From NCBI RefSeq assembly GCF_937859915.1, contig NZ_CALMAW010000020.1, forward strand, positions 1 through 50,992: a stretch of 50,992 nucleotides of DNA, read 5' to 3'. The translations under genes and the position numbers were made by a program. This stretch comes from an uncultured Sphingomonas sp. (lineage in GTDB: Bacteria; Pseudomonadota; Alphaproteobacteria; Sphingomonadales; Sphingomonadaceae). Of this stretch, positions 18,302-26,896 are shown in pieces; position 1 is the first letter of the stretch; each line of letters opens with the position of its first letter. The notes under the pieces were generated by a model. That model worked only from the letters and a program-made list of their open reading frames with translations, made no database searches and had not been told where the DNA came from.

Positions 18302-19104
18302 GTCATCGTGCCCTTCTGGACGCGCCGCGCGGTCGGCATCGACGAGGTCAGCCCGCCATCGACGACGATCGCCTGGCCGTTGACGTAGCTCGCTGCCGGC
18401 GAGACCAGGAACAGCGCGACCGAGGCGATCTCCTCGGGCTCGCCGCCGCGCTGCAGCGGATTGACCTGGCCGATGCGGTCTTCCTTGCCGACCGCGCGCG
18501 CCTGATCATAGGCGAATTTGGTCATCCCCGTCTCGATCAGCCCGGGGCAGATCGCGTTGACGCGCACGCCGGTGCCGGTGAGCTGCTGCGCAGCGGTCTG
18601 GACGAGATTGATCACGCCCGCCTTCGACGCCGAATATTGCGCCGGCCCCGCGCCCGACCGCAGCCCCGCCACCGAGGCGGTCGCGAGGATCGCGCCGCCG
18701 CCGCGCGTCTCGATTTCGGGTGCTGCATATTTGACCGCCAGGAACGGCCCGATCAGATTGACCCGCAGCGTCTCCGCCCAGGTCTCGGCGGTCGCGTCGA
18801 AATAGCCGCCGAGCATGCCGCCGGTGATCCCGGCGTTGGCGTAGAAGATGTCGAGCCCGCCGAACGCATCGACCGCGCGCCGCACCAGCGCCGCGACCGC
18901 GCGCTCGTCCCCCGCGTCGGCGCGCACGGCGTCGGCGGTGCCGCCTTCACGCCGGATCGCCGCGACCGTCTCGTCGACCGCCTCGGACAGGTCGGAGGCG
19001 ATCACCGACGCGCCCTCGCGCGCGAACAGCAGCGCGGTTGCGCGGCCGATCCCCGAGGCCGCACCGGTGACGATCGCGACCTTGCCCTGCAACACGCCGC
19101 TCAT
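18295..19104 (-). CDS. SDR family NAD(P)-dependent oxidoreductase
   Basis: 269 residues, classical short-chain dehydrogenase: cofactor motif TGAASGIG near the N-terminus, NAG at the YANAGITGG strand, catalytic YSASK, and GQAIVVDGG near the end. Asp in ASDLSEA after beta-2 suggests NAD preference. Start ATG 19104 overlaps the stop of the SDR gene upstream (ATGA). Probably acts on a hydroxy- or ketoacyl-CoA or alcohol produced in the same cluster; in the levulinate pathway an SDR-like step makes 4-hydroxyacyl-CoA, which fits but is inference. Confidence 0.92.
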   Translation of the reverse strand: MSGVLQGKVAIVTGAASGIGRATALLFAREGASVIASDLSEAVDETVAAIRREGGTADAVRADAGDERAVAALVRRAVDAFGGLDIFYANAGITGGMLGGYFDATAETWAETLRVNLIGPFLAVKYAAPEIETRGGGAILATASVAGLRSGAGPAQYSASKAGVINLVQTAAQQLTGTGVRVNAICPGLIETGMTKFAYDQARAVGKEDRIGQVNPLQRGGEPEEIASVALFLVSPAASYVNGQAIVVDGGLTSSMPTARRVQKGTMTW

Positions 19105-19865
19105 ATCGTGGCACCCCCGTCGACGACGATCATCTGCCCGGTGACATAGGCGCCCGCCGCCGATCCCAGGAACACCGCCGCCCCCGCAATCTCGCGCGGC
19201 TCGCCGATCCGGCGCATCGGCGTCATCCGGTTGACGCTTTCCTCGGCCTTGGGATTCTCCCACAGCGCGCGGGCAAAGTCGGTGCGGATGAGGCCCGGCG
19301 CGATCGCGTTGACGCGGATGTTGTGCGCGCCATTCTCGACCGCATAGTTGCGCACCAGCTGGAAGTCGGCGGCCTTGGAGACATTGTAGGCGCCGATCGT
19401 CGGCGAGCCGCGCAAGCCCCCGATCGACGAGACGAGGATGATCGCGCCGTCCCGTCTCGCCACCATTTCGGGCAGCACCATCTGGATCAGCCAGTGGCTG
19501 GAGAGGATGTTGTTGTCGAGAATCTTGCGGAACTGCTCGTCGCTGATCCCGTCCATCGAGCCATAATAGGGGTTGGAGGCGGCGTTGCAGACGAGGATGT
19601 CGATCTGCCCCCATTTGGCGCGCGTGCCGTCGATCAGCGCCTGCAGCGCGTCCTTGGAGGAGATGCTCGCGGGGATGACGATCGCGCGCTCGTCGCCATG
19701 TCTGGCGTTGATCGCGTCGGCGACCTCCTGGCAGGCCTCGGCCTTGCGGCTCGAGATCACCACCTTGGCGCCCTGGGCGGCATATTCCTCGGCGATCGCG
19801 CGGCCGATCCCCTTGGACGAGCCGGTGATGACGGCAATTTTGCCGGTCAGATCGAACAGCGACAT
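19101..19865 (-). CDS. SDR family oxidoreductase
   Basis: 254 residues. TGSSKGIG cofactor loop at 14-21, [10 protein letters not shown] in place of the usual NNAG, catalytic Ser in VSSIGG and YNVSK, and C-terminal GQMIVVDGG. Arg in ISSRKAEA after beta-2 suggests NADP(H). Only 19 bases separate it from the kinase gene upstream, and it overlaps the next SDR by four bases, so it belongs to the kinase operon. Similar SDRs are common near ACAD11-like genes in sphingomonads as far as I recall. Substrate unknown. Confidence 0.92.
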   Translation of the reverse strand: MSLFDLTGKIAVITGSSKGIGRAIAEEYAAQGAKVVISSRKAEACQEVADAINARHGDERAIVIPASISSKDALQALIDGTRAKWGQIDILVCNAASNPYYGSMDGISDEQFRKILDNNILSSHWLIQMVLPEMVARRDGAIILVSSIGGLRGSPTIGAYNVSKAADFQLVRNYAVENGAHNIRVNAIAPGLIRTDFARALWENPKAEESVNRMTPMRRIGEPREIAGAAVFLGSAAGAYVTGQMIVVDGGATI

Positions 19866-19884
19866 TTTCGAACTCTCCTATGGA

Positions 19885-20925
19885 TCAGGCGGGTGCGCCG
19901 GCCTTGCGCGCAAAACCCCAGGCGGCGGCGGCGAGCATCGGCACGCGCGCGGCCATCTCGGTCGCCTTGGCGCTCGACGCATTGCCGTCGAGCGCGCGCT
20001 TCTTGATGCCCTGGACGATGCCGAGCAGCCGGAAGAGGTTGTAGGCGAAATACCAGTCGAGATCGGGGACGCCGCTGCGGCCGGCGCGCGCGCAATAGCG
20101 CTCGGTGATCGCCTCGAGCGTCGGGATGCCGAGCGCCGCGAGGTCGAGGCCGCCGATCGAGGCATTCTGCTCGCCCGCCGGCATCGCCCAGTTCATCGCG
20201 ACATAGGCGAAGTCGGCGAGCGGATCGCCCAGCGTCGACAGCTCCCAGTCGAGCACCGCGGCGATGCGCGCGGCGTCGGGCGCGTAGATCAGATTGTCGA
20301 TGCGATAGTCGCCATGGATGATCGAGACGCGGTCCTGCTGGGGGAGCGTCGCCGGCAGCCAGGCGATCAGTCGCTCGACCTCGGGCAGATCGTCGGTCTG
20401 CGCGGCGCGGTACTGCTTGGTCCAGCGCCGTACCTGGCGTTCGAAATAATTGCCGGGTGGGCCGTAGTCGCCCAGGCCCACTGCATCGGGATCGATCGCG
20501 TGGAGGTCGGCCAGCCGGTCGATCATCGCCTCGTAGACAGCGCGTCGCTCGGCCGGGTTCGCGGCGGGCAATGATCCGTCCCAGACGGTGCGCCCCTCGA
20601 CCATTTCCATGACGTAGAAGGGCGATCCGATGACGCCTTCGTCCTCGCACAGCGCATAGGGCCGGGCGACCGGGAAGCCGGTGGGATACAGCGCCGCGAT
20701 CAGCCGATATTCGCGGTCGACCGCATGCGCCGAGGGCAGCACCGCCCCGAACGGCTTGCGGCGCAGAACGTAGCTGCCGCTGGCGGCGGTCAGCCGGTAG
20801 GTCGGGTTGGACTGACCGCCGGCGAATTTCTCCGCCGCGACCGCGCCGGCAAAGCCCTCGACATGCGCGGCGAGCCAGGGTTCGAGTCGGGCGAGATCGA
20901 TGTCGGGGGCGGGGCTGGCGGGCAT
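19885..20925 (-). CDS. ACAD10/11-type phosphotransferase (APH-like kinase)
   Basis: 346 residues of the APH/ChoK kinase fold. It resembles the N-terminal kinase half of mammalian ACAD10/ACAD11: GGQSNPTYRL, VLRRKPFG, DREYRLIAAL, GSPFYVMEMVEGR, catalytic HGDYRIDN (His204, Asp206), and VLDWELSTLGDPLADFA carrying the metal-binding Asp. In this family the kinase phosphorylates 4-hydroxyacyl-CoA (LvaA of Pseudomonas putida works likewise). True aminoglycoside resistance is unlikely. ATG 20925 has a weak GGACGAGAG upstream. First gene of a minus-strand operon with two SDRs and a thioesterase, divergent from the TetR gene. Confidence 0.92.
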   Translation of the reverse strand: MPASPAPDIDLARLEPWLAAHVEGFAGAVAAEKFAGGQSNPTYRLTAASGSYVLRRKPFGAVLPSAHAVDREYRLIAALYPTGFPVARPYALCEDEGVIGSPFYVMEMVEGRTVWDGSLPAANPAERRAVYEAMIDRLADLHAIDPDAVGLGDYGPPGNYFERQVRRWTKQYRAAQTDDLPEVERLIAWLPATLPQQDRVSIIHGDYRIDNLIYAPDAARIAAVLDWELSTLGDPLADFAYVAMNWAMPAGEQNASIGGLDLAALGIPTLEAITERYCARAGRSGVPDLDWYFAYNLFRLLGIVQGIKKRALDGNASSAKATEMAARVPMLAAAAWGFARKAGAPA

Positions 20926-20973
20926 CTCTCGTCCTGCGTCGCGCGGCGTGGGCGCCGCTTGTCGGGGCCTTGC

Positions 20974-20989
20974 TATCCGATACCGGATA
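20974..20989. promoter_or_regulatory. candidate TetR operator
   Basis: Perfect inverted repeat TATCCG-ATAC-CGGATA in the 161-base gap between the kinase operon and the divergent TetR gene; a further TCCG half-site follows at 20991. The position suggests autoregulation and control of the kinase operon by the adjacent regulator. Confidence 0.5.
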
Positions 20990-21086
20990 TTCCGACAATG
21001 CCGAACGCCATGCCTGTTATCGCATACCTGTCGTTTGAGTCGCACCCGGTGGCGTTGCGCCGCCGGCTCGGGCATACAGCATCGCC

Positions 21087-22352
21087 ATGCCCGAGCTGAA
21101 CCGCGCCGCCCCAGACCTGTCTCCGCCGCCGCGCAGCGAACGCGGATCGGACCGGTTCGAGCGCAAGCGCGAGCTGATCCTCGATGCGGCGACCGCGCTG
21201 ATCAACCAGCGCGGGGTCAAGGGGATGACCTTCCTCGAGATCGCGCAGAGCGTGAACCTCAACACGACCAGCGTGACCTATTATTTCCGCCGCAAGGAGC
21301 AGCTCGCCGCGGCGGTGTTCGAACATACGATCGAGCGGCTCGAAGCGATGGCGCGAGACGCGGGGGCGGAGCCCGATCCGCAGGCGCGCGTCGCCCGCTA
21401 CCTCCAGCTGCATTTCGATCACCACCGCCGCGTGCTCCGGCACGAGGAGCGGCCGATCGCGACGCTGTCCGACATCCGCGCGCTCGACGATGCGGTGCGC
21501 GCGCCGCTCGAGAAACATTATCAGGCGGTGTTCCGGCTGATCCGCGGCTATTTCGGCGCCTATGGCGACGATCCGGCGCGCAAGGCGCTGCTCACCGCCC
21601 GCGCGCACATGCTGACCGAGGTGACCTTCTGGCTGCCGGTGTGGGTCAATCGCTATTCGGTCAGCGACTTCGACCGGGTGCGCGCGCGGCTATTCGAGCT
21701 GCTCGCGCACGGTATCGCGCCCACCGGCGCGGTGTGGACGCCCGACCCGATCGGCGATCTCGATACGCCCGACGACGGCGGGGCGGATGGGTCCGGGCCC
21801 GCCTTCCTGCGCGCCGCGACGCGGCTGATCAACGAGCGCGGCTATCGCGGCGCCTCGGTCGATCGCATCGTCGCCGAACTCAAGGTGACCAAGGGCAGCT
21901 TCTACCACCATCTCGACGCCAAGGACGATCTCGTCCTCGAATGCTTCCGGCGCAGCTATGCCCGCGTCTCGCGCGCACAACGGCTCGGCGACGCGACCGG
22001 CGGCGACCAGTGGCACCGGCTGTCGACCGCGATCGCGACGCTGCTCGACGTCCAGTTCGCGGGCGACTGGCCGCTGCTGCGCACCACCGCGCTGCTGGCG
22101 CTGCCCGGCGACCTGCGCGAGCGCGTCGTCGAAAGCTCGAACCGGATGGCGCTGCGCTTCGCGGGCACGCTGGTCGACGGGATCAGCGAGGGCTCGATCC
22201 GCCCGATCGATCCGATGATCGCGAGCCAGGTGGTGATGGCGACGCTGAATGCCGCCTACGACCTGCGCCGCTGGGCCTCGGCGATGCCACGCGACTGTGC
22301 GGTCCGGCTCTACGCCTCGACGCTCGCGACCGGGCTGTTCGACGACGCCTAG
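21087..22352 (+). CDS. tandem (double) TetR/AcrR family regulator
   Basis: 421 residues, about twice the normal TetR length. Two complete TetR units lie in one chain: the first helix-turn-helix covers about 28-70 (ALINQRGVKGMTFLEIA, TSVTYYFRRKEQL) and the second about 238-282 (AATRLINERGYRGASVDRIV, TKGSFYHHLDAKDDLVLE), each followed by a helical ligand-binding region. A single such chain could mimic a TetR dimer. The gene is divergent from the kinase-SDR operon and upstream of maoC-thiolase, so it is the likely lipid regulator. No clear ribosome site precedes the ATG, so the message may be leaderless. Confidence 0.9.
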   Translation: MPELNRAAPDLSPPPRSERGSDRFERKRELILDAATALINQRGVKGMTFLEIAQSVNLNTTSVTYYFRRKEQLAAAVFEHTIERLEAMARDAGAEPDPQARVARYLQLHFDHHRRVLRHEERPIATLSDIRALDDAVRAPLEKHYQAVFRLIRGYFGAYGDDPARKALLTARAHMLTEVTFWLPVWVNRYSVSDFDRVRARLFELLAHGIAPTGAVWTPDPIGDLDTPDDGGADGSGPAFLRAATRLINERGYRGASVDRIVAELKVTKGSFYHHLDAKDDLVLECFRRSYARVSRAQRLGDATGGDQWHRLSTAIATLLDVQFAGDWPLLRTTALLALPGDLRERVVESSNRMALRFAGTLVDGISEGSIRPIDPMIASQVVMATLNAAYDLRRWASAMPRDCAVRLYASTLATGLFDDA

Positions 22353-22398
22353 CGGCCGATCGATAGCAAGCGGGCCATGTCGGCGCGTCCGTCTTCAG

Positions 22399-22428
22399 CC
22401 GTCGTCCGGGCGGAAGCCGGGACGACGG
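22399..22428. repeat. short palindrome, family B fragment
   Basis: CCGTCGTCCGGGCGGAAGCCGGGACGACGG (described: arms CCGTCGTCC and GGACGACGG around a GC-rich loop). Matches the outer hairpin of family B elements and lies 47 bases after the TetR stop. Confidence 0.5.
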
Positions 22429-22478
22429 AGACGTCTGAATGACGGTCCGTCTCGGCAGCTATCGCTTCGACGCGCCAG

Positions 22479-22489
22479 CATACCGTATG
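22479..22489. promoter_or_regulatory. candidate operator upstream of maoC-thiolase
   Basis: CATACCGTATG is an 11-base palindrome 78 bases before the maoC start. Sequences of this form (ACATAC-N-GTATGT) are typical targets of TetR-family regulators. It differs from the TATCCG/CGGATA site at 20974. Confidence 0.4.
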
Positions 22490-22566
22490 TTCGTTTTCCT
22501 GGGCGCGCCCCTTGCGGCGGACGCGGCAAGATCGCTACAAGTCGGCGCAAACGCAGAGAGGATGCC

Positions 22567-23022
22567 GTGCACGCGATCTCACCCGCCGATCTGCCGCAGC
22601 AGATCGGGCAAACCTATCGTTCGGAATGGCTGCTCGTCGACCAGTCGATGATCGATCGTTTCGCGGTCGCGACCGGCGATCACCAGTTCATCCACATCGA
22701 CCCGGCCCGCGCCGCCGCGACCCCCTTCGGCGGCACGATCGCGCACGGCTTCCTGCTGATCTCGCTGCTGACCCAGCTGTACGAGACCAGCCAGAGACCG
22801 CCGATCGCGGGGATGACGATGGGCATCAACTACGGCTTCGACCGCGTCCGCTTCGTCCACCCGGTGCGTGCCGGCAGCCGGATCCGCGGCCTGTTCACGC
22901 TCGCCGCGGTCGAGGAGAAGCGGCCGGGCCAGTATCAGCAGCAGACCGACGTCTCCGTCGAGATCGCGGGCGTCGACAAGCCCGCGCTCACCGCCGTCTG
23001 GATCAGCCAGTTCCTCCTCTGA
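22567..23022 (+). CDS. MaoC family dehydratase, (R)-specific enoyl-CoA hydratase type
   Basis: 151 residues. Hotdog hydratase with the R-hydratase motif FAVATGDHQFIHID near residue 35 and GTIAHGFLLISL; it adds water to trans-2-enoyl-CoA giving (R)-3-hydroxyacyl-CoA, or the reverse. The start is GTG at 22567 with GAGAGGA placed upstream; the open frame reaches further back but without coding character. Twenty bases separate its stop from the thiolase start, so the two form an operon. Confidence 0.9.
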   Translation: MHAISPADLPQQIGQTYRSEWLLVDQSMIDRFAVATGDHQFIHIDPARAAATPFGGTIAHGFLLISLLTQLYETSQRPPIAGMTMGINYGFDRVRFVHPVRAGSRIRGLFTLAAVEEKRPGQYQQQTDVSVEIAGVDKPALTAVWISQFLL

Positions 23023-23042
23023 TCATCCCCGAAGGATAGCCC

Positions 23043-24215
23043 ATGCGCGACGCCGTCATCGTCTCCACCGCCCGCACCCCGATCGGCCGCGCCTATCGCG
23101 GGGCGTTCAACGCGACGCCCTCGCCGACGCTCGCCGCGCACGCGATCCGCGCCGCGGTCGAACGCGCCGGGATCGATCCCGCCGAGGTCGACGACTGCGT
23201 GATCGGCGCGGCGATGCTGCAGGGCGTGCAGCACACGATCGGGCGTACCGCGGCCTTGCGCGCGGGCCTGCCGGTCACCGTGCCGGGGATGTCGATCGAC
23301 CGCCAATGCGCCTCGGGGCTGATGGCGATCGCGACCGCGGCCAAGCAGGTGATCGTCGACCGGATGGACGTGGTGGTCGCAGGCGGCGTCGAGTCGATCT
23401 CAATGGTGCAGACCCCCGAGATGCGCGTCGGTCGCGACCCCGAGCTGCTCGCGATGGTGCCCGACATCCATATGCCGATGCTGCAGACCGCCGAGGTCGT
23501 CGCCCGCCGCTATGGCATCGGCCGCGACCGGCAGGACGCCTATGGCCTGCGCTCGCAGCAGCGGACCGCCGCGGCGCAGGCGGCGGGTGCGTTCGACGCC
23601 GAGATCGTGCCGGTCACCGCGACGATGGCGGTTACCGACAAGGCGACCAAGGCGATCTCGCACCAGACGGTCACGCTCGCCAAGGACGAGGGCAACCGGC
23701 CCGACACCAGCGCCGAGGGGCTCGCCGCCCTCAAGACGGTGGTCGAGGGCGGGGTGATCACCGCGGGCAACGCCAGCCAGTTGTCCGACGGCGCCTCCGC
23801 CTGCGTGGTGATGGACGCCGCGCTGGCCGCCAAACGCGGGCTGACGCCGCTGGGCCGCTATGTCGGCATGGCGGTGGCGGGCACCGAACCCGACGAGATG
23901 GGGATCGGCCCGGTGTTCGCGGTGCCCAAGCTGCTCCAGCGCTTCGGGCTGGCGATGGACGATATCGGGCTGTGGGAGCTCAACGAGGCCTTCGCGGTGC
24001 AGGTGCTCTATTGCCAGGACCGGCTCGGCATCCCCGACGACCGGCTCAACGTCGGCGGCGGCGCGATATCGATCGGGCATCCCTACGGCATGTCGGGCGC
24101 GCGGATGGTCGGCCATGCGCTGCTCGCCGGCAAGGCGCGCGGCGTGAAGCATGTGGTGGTCACGATGTGCATCGGCGGCGGCATGGGGGCGGCGGGCTTG
24201 TTCGAGGTGCTGTGA
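23043..24215 (+). CDS. thiolase (acetyl-CoA acyltransferase)
   Basis: 390 residues. Full thiolase motif set: nucleophile Cys89 in [14 protein letters not shown], His346 in GHPYGMSG, and Cys376 in CIGGGMG. It cleaves 3-ketoacyl-CoA with CoA, or condenses acetyl-CoA in reverse. AAGGA stands six bases before ATG. The SIDRQCASG context and [15 protein letters not shown] favour a beta-oxidation thiolase. Closes the beta-oxidation set of this region; convergent with tesB five bases downstream. Confidence 0.95.
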   Translation: MRDAVIVSTARTPIGRAYRGAFNATPSPTLAAHAIRAAVERAGIDPAEVDDCVIGAAMLQGVQHTIGRTAALRAGLPVTVPGMSIDRQCASGLMAIATAAKQVIVDRMDVVVAGGVESISMVQTPEMRVGRDPELLAMVPDIHMPMLQTAEVVARRYGIGRDRQDAYGLRSQQRTAAAQAAGAFDAEIVPVTATMAVTDKATKAISHQTVTLAKDEGNRPDTSAEGLAALKTVVEGGVITAGNASQLSDGASACVVMDAALAAKRGLTPLGRYVGMAVAGTEPDEMGIGPVFAVPKLLQRFGLAMDDIGLWELNEAFAVQVLYCQDRLGIPDDRLNVGGGAISIGHPYGMSGARMVGHALLAGKARGVKHVVVTMCIGGGMGAAGLFEVL

Positions 24216-24220
24216 TGCGC

Positions 24221-25108
24221 TCAGCCGGGGCGGTGGCGGATCAGCCCTTCCTGCGCGACGCTCGCCACCAGCCGGCCGTCGCGCGAAAAGATCTGGCCGC
24301 GGTTGAAGCCGCGGGCATGGCCCGACCACGGGCTGTCGGTGGTGAACAGCAGCCAGTCGTCGAAGCGGAACGGCTCGTGCAGCCAGACCGCATGATCGAG
24401 GCTGGCATTCTGCATCTTGTCCTTCACGACGCTGACCCCGTGCGGCAGCATCGAGGTGCCGAGCATGATCATGTCCGACGCATAGGCGAGCACCGCGCGG
24501 TGCAGATCGGGATCGTCGCCGAGCGGTGCCACGACGCGGAACCAGCCGGCGGAATAGGGCGGTCGCTTCTCGGGATGCAGCAGCGAGCGCGGGTCGACCG
24601 AGCGGATCTCGATCGGGCGCGGCTGGAGCAGGAAATGGATCAGTTCGTCGGGGATGCCGGCGCGGTCACGCTCGAGCAGATCGCGATCCGGGGTCAGCGA
24701 CTCGGGCGCGGGCACGTCGGGCATCGCGACCTGGTGGGCGAGCCCCTCTTCGGGGCGCTGGAAGGAGGCGGCCATGTTGAGGATCGGCTCGCCGCGCTGC
24801 ATCGCGATGACGCGGCGGGTGGCGAAGCTGCGGCCCTCGAAGTCGCGCACCACGCGGTAGACGATCGGCAGCGTCTCGTCGCCGGGGCGCATGAAATAGG
24901 CGTGGAGCGAGTGCGCGGTCCGGCCCTCGCCGACCGAGCGCATCGCCGCGACCAGCGCCTGCGCGATCACCTGGCCGCCGAACACGCGGCCGCGTCCGCC
25001 GGGTTTACGGGGCCCGCGATACAGGTCGGTGTCGATCGCCTCGATGTCGAGCAGCGCGCGCAGCTGCGCGACCAGCGTCTCGGGCGTCGGCGCCGCTTCG
25101 GAGTCCAT
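24221..25108 (-). CDS. tesB: acyl-CoA thioesterase II
   Basis: 295 residues, standard TesB length, two hotdog domains. Features: GGQVIAQALVAA near residue 45, SLHAYFMRPGD, a central IEIRSVDP, ASLDHAVWLHEPFRFDDWLL and GRGQIF-like RGFNRGQIFSRDG at the end, including the Asp/Thr/Gln active-site network region. It releases free fatty acids from CoA. Start ATG 25108 with AAGGGA upstream; longer frames before it are not conserved-looking. Divergent from the quinone oxidoreductase gene over 79 bases. Confidence 0.93.
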   Translation of the reverse strand: MDSEAAPTPETLVAQLRALLDIEAIDTDLYRGPRKPGGRGRVFGGQVIAQALVAAMRSVGEGRTAHSLHAYFMRPGDETLPIVYRVVRDFEGRSFATRRVIAMQRGEPILNMAASFQRPEEGLAHQVAMPDVPAPESLTPDRDLLERDRAGIPDELIHFLLQPRPIEIRSVDPRSLLHPEKRPPYSAGWFRVVAPLGDDPDLHRAVLAYASDMIMLGTSMLPHGVSVVKDKMQNASLDHAVWLHEPFRFDDWLLFTTDSPWSGHARGFNRGQIFSRDGRLVASVAQEGLIRHRPG

Positions 25109-25187
25109 GGCTGTCCCTTCGTCGATTGCCGGCTGGTGACTGTGCGAAGAGGACGCGGAAAGCAATCGCGACACGGGAGATGATGCC

Positions 25188-26192
25188 ATGAAGGCTTTGG
25201 TTTCGACGGCACCGGGCGGGCCGGACACGCTGCAGCTGCTCGAGCTGCCGATCGGCGAGCCGGGCCGGGGTGAGTTGCGCGTCCGCGTCGACGCGTGCGG
25301 GATCAACTATCCCGACGTGCTGATCATCGAGGATCTGTATCAGTTCAAGCCGCCGCGCCCGTTCGCGCCGGGCAGCGAGATCGCCGGCACCGTCGAGGCG
25401 GTGGGCGAGGGTGTCGAGGGCTGGACGATGGGCGACCGGATGATGGCGGTGATCGGTCACGGCGGGCTGGCCGAGCAGGCGATCGTGCCCGCGGTCCGCG
25501 CGGTCAGGCTGCCCGAGGGGCGCGATCCCGCCGAGGGGGCCGCGCTGCTGATGACCTATGCGACCAGCTATCACGCGCTGGTCGACCGCGGGCAGCTCAA
25601 ACCCGGCGAGACGCTATTGGTGCTGGGGGCGGCGGGCGGCGTCGGCCTGGCCGCGATCGAGATCGGCAAGGCGTTGGGCGCGACCGTCGTCGCCGCGGTG
25701 TCGGACGAGGCCAAGGCCGCCGCGGCGACGGCGGCGGGGGCGGATCGCACGCTGATCTACGGCCGCGCCCCGTTCGACAAGGCGGCGTCGAAGGCGCTGG
25801 CCGAGACGTTCAAGGCGGCGGTCGGCCGCGATGGCGCGCACGTCGTCTACGATCCGGTCGGCGGCGACTATGCCGAGCCCGCGCTGCGCTCGATCGCCTG
25901 GGAGGGACGCTATCTGGTCGTCGGCTTCCCCGCCGGCATCCCCAGGCTGCCGCTCAACCTGACGTTGCTCAAGGCCTGCGACGTGCGCGGCGTGTTCTGG
26001 GGCGGCTTCGCGATGCGCGAACCGGCGCGCGAGGCGGCCAATGTCGCGCAGCTGCTCGCCTGGTGGGCGGAAGGCCGGATCAGCCCGCGGATCGACCGCC
26101 GCTTCGCGCTCGCGCAGGGCGGCGAGGCGATCGCCTGGCTGGCCGGGCGGCGCGCGATCGGCAAGGTGATCGTGGTGCCGCGGGAAGGTTGA
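25188..26192 (+). CDS. NADPH:quinone oxidoreductase family protein (zinc-free MDR)
   Basis: 334 residues of the medium-chain dehydrogenase/reductase family: N-terminal GroES-like domain (CGINYPDVLIIEDLYQ, PGSEIAGTVEAVGEGV) and nucleotide-binding domain with LGAAGGVGLAAIEIGKALG. The cysteines of zinc alcohol dehydrogenases are absent. Such enzymes reduce quinones or enoyl groups using NADPH. GGGAG lies eight bases before ATG. It may have a part in the lipid region but no direct link is visible. Convergent with a small gene 98 bases downstream. Confidence 0.93.
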   Translation: MKALVSTAPGGPDTLQLLELPIGEPGRGELRVRVDACGINYPDVLIIEDLYQFKPPRPFAPGSEIAGTVEAVGEGVEGWTMGDRMMAVIGHGGLAEQAIVPAVRAVRLPEGRDPAEGAALLMTYATSYHALVDRGQLKPGETLLVLGAAGGVGLAAIEIGKALGATVVAAVSDEAKAAAATAAGADRTLIYGRAPFDKAASKALAETFKAAVGRDGAHVVYDPVGGDYAEPALRSIAWEGRYLVVGFPAGIPRLPLNLTLLKACDVRGVFWGGFAMREPAREAANVAQLLAWWAEGRISPRIDRRFALAQGGEAIAWLAGRRAIGKVIVVPREG

Positions 26193-26220
26193 GCCTATAC
26201 CGCGTCACGGCGCGCGAAGC

Positions 26221-26258
26221 GCGGCGATCCCGTCCCGGCGTCGGTGCCGGATCGCCGC
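26221..26258. terminator. hairpin between convergent genes
   Basis: GCGGCGATCC and GGATCGCCGC form a ten-pair stem around an inner CGGC/GCCG palindrome. No U-tract on either strand, so it may be a weak two-way stop or only an RNA-stabilising structure. Confidence 0.4.
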
Positions 26259-26290
26259 GGCGCGTGCCGCGCCTGCCACGACGAGCAGGC

Positions 26291-26509
26291 TCAGTTGTGG
26301 CGCAACCGCATCGGGGTGCGCGTCACTTCGCCGGTGAGCAGCTTGGAGCCGTAGGCCTTGGCGACGACGGCGGCGTCGTGCGCGTTCTTGAACACCACGC
26401 GGGTGCCGCCCGAGTGCAGCGACTCGATGACGCTGATGGTCGCCTTGTGCTTGGTGCAGGTGGCGAGGACATGATCCTGCGTGGCGTTGACGTTGATGGC
26501 GCGCGACAT
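26291..26509 (-). CDS. hypothetical protein, 72 aa
   Basis: MSRAINVNATQDHVLATCTK begins a compact mixed alpha/beta sequence ending RTPMRLRHN. No membrane segment. The pattern looks like a small folded domain (strand-helix-strand with GGTRVVFKNAHDAAVVAKAYG), perhaps nucleic-acid binding given the basic end, but no family is recognised. AAGGA stands nine bases upstream of the start. It lies downstream of a small gene and csp1 on the same strand, so it is likely co-transcribed or stress-linked. Confidence 0.8.
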   Translation of the reverse strand: MSRAINVNATQDHVLATCTKHKATISVIESLHSGGTRVVFKNAHDAAVVAKAYGSKLLTGEVTRTPMRLRHN

Positions 26510-26574
26510 GGATGTCGTCCTTCTGAGAAGAGAACCGGCACGCAGGCGCGCCGGGCAGTCTGGATTGCGGCAGC

Positions 26575-26835
26575 CTAGGCGCGCAGCGGCGTCACGATCG
26601 GCAGGTCGAGATCGGGGTGCTCGTCGGCATCCGCGGTCAGCTCGGCGGCGGTCAGATCGTCGCTCTCGGCAAGCCGGGTGGCGCGCACCGTGTCGGTGCG
26701 TTCGATCCGCTCGGCGAGCACGCGCCAAGCGTCGGCCGCGCGCTGGCAGCGCTCGCGGACATTGTCGAGCAGCGCCGCGTCGGCTTCGCCCTGCTGTTGT
26801 GCCGCCTGTTCGCGATAGAAGATCAACATCGACAT
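26575..26835 (-). CDS. hypothetical protein, 86 aa
   Basis: Starts MSMLIFYREQAAQQQGEADA and is almost all helical: a Gln/Ala/Asp-rich first half, a middle ERCQRAADAWRVLAERIERT, and an acidic tail DADEHPDLDLPIVTPLRA. Soluble, acidic. I do not recognise a family. It is the first gene after csp1 on the same strand, separated by a strong hairpin (26861-26887). A second ATG two codons in (26829) is also possible. Confidence 0.8.
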   Translation of the reverse strand: MSMLIFYREQAAQQQGEADAALLDNVRERCQRAADAWRVLAERIERTDTVRATRLAESDDLTAAELTADADEHPDLDLPIVTPLRA

Positions 26836-26860
26836 ATGCGGCTCCCGAGCGGCTGGAGTG

Positions 26861-26887
26861 CGGCGGGCGCCAGATTGGCGCCCGCCG
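26861..26887 (-). terminator. strong hairpin after csp1
   Basis: CGGCGGGCGCCA and TGGCGCCCGCCG pair over twelve bases with a three-base loop, just after the csp1 stop and before the 86-aa gene. No U-tract follows, so partial termination or a processing/stability element is likelier than a full stop. The second csp gene has a comparable hairpin at 28047-28082. Confidence 0.6.
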
Positions 26888-26896
26888 TCGTCCGGA

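Noticed and set aside
19885-20925. Aminoglycoside resistance kinase
   Set aside because: The kinase fold fits, but the motifs and the neighbouring acyl-CoA genes match the ACAD10/11 kinase group.
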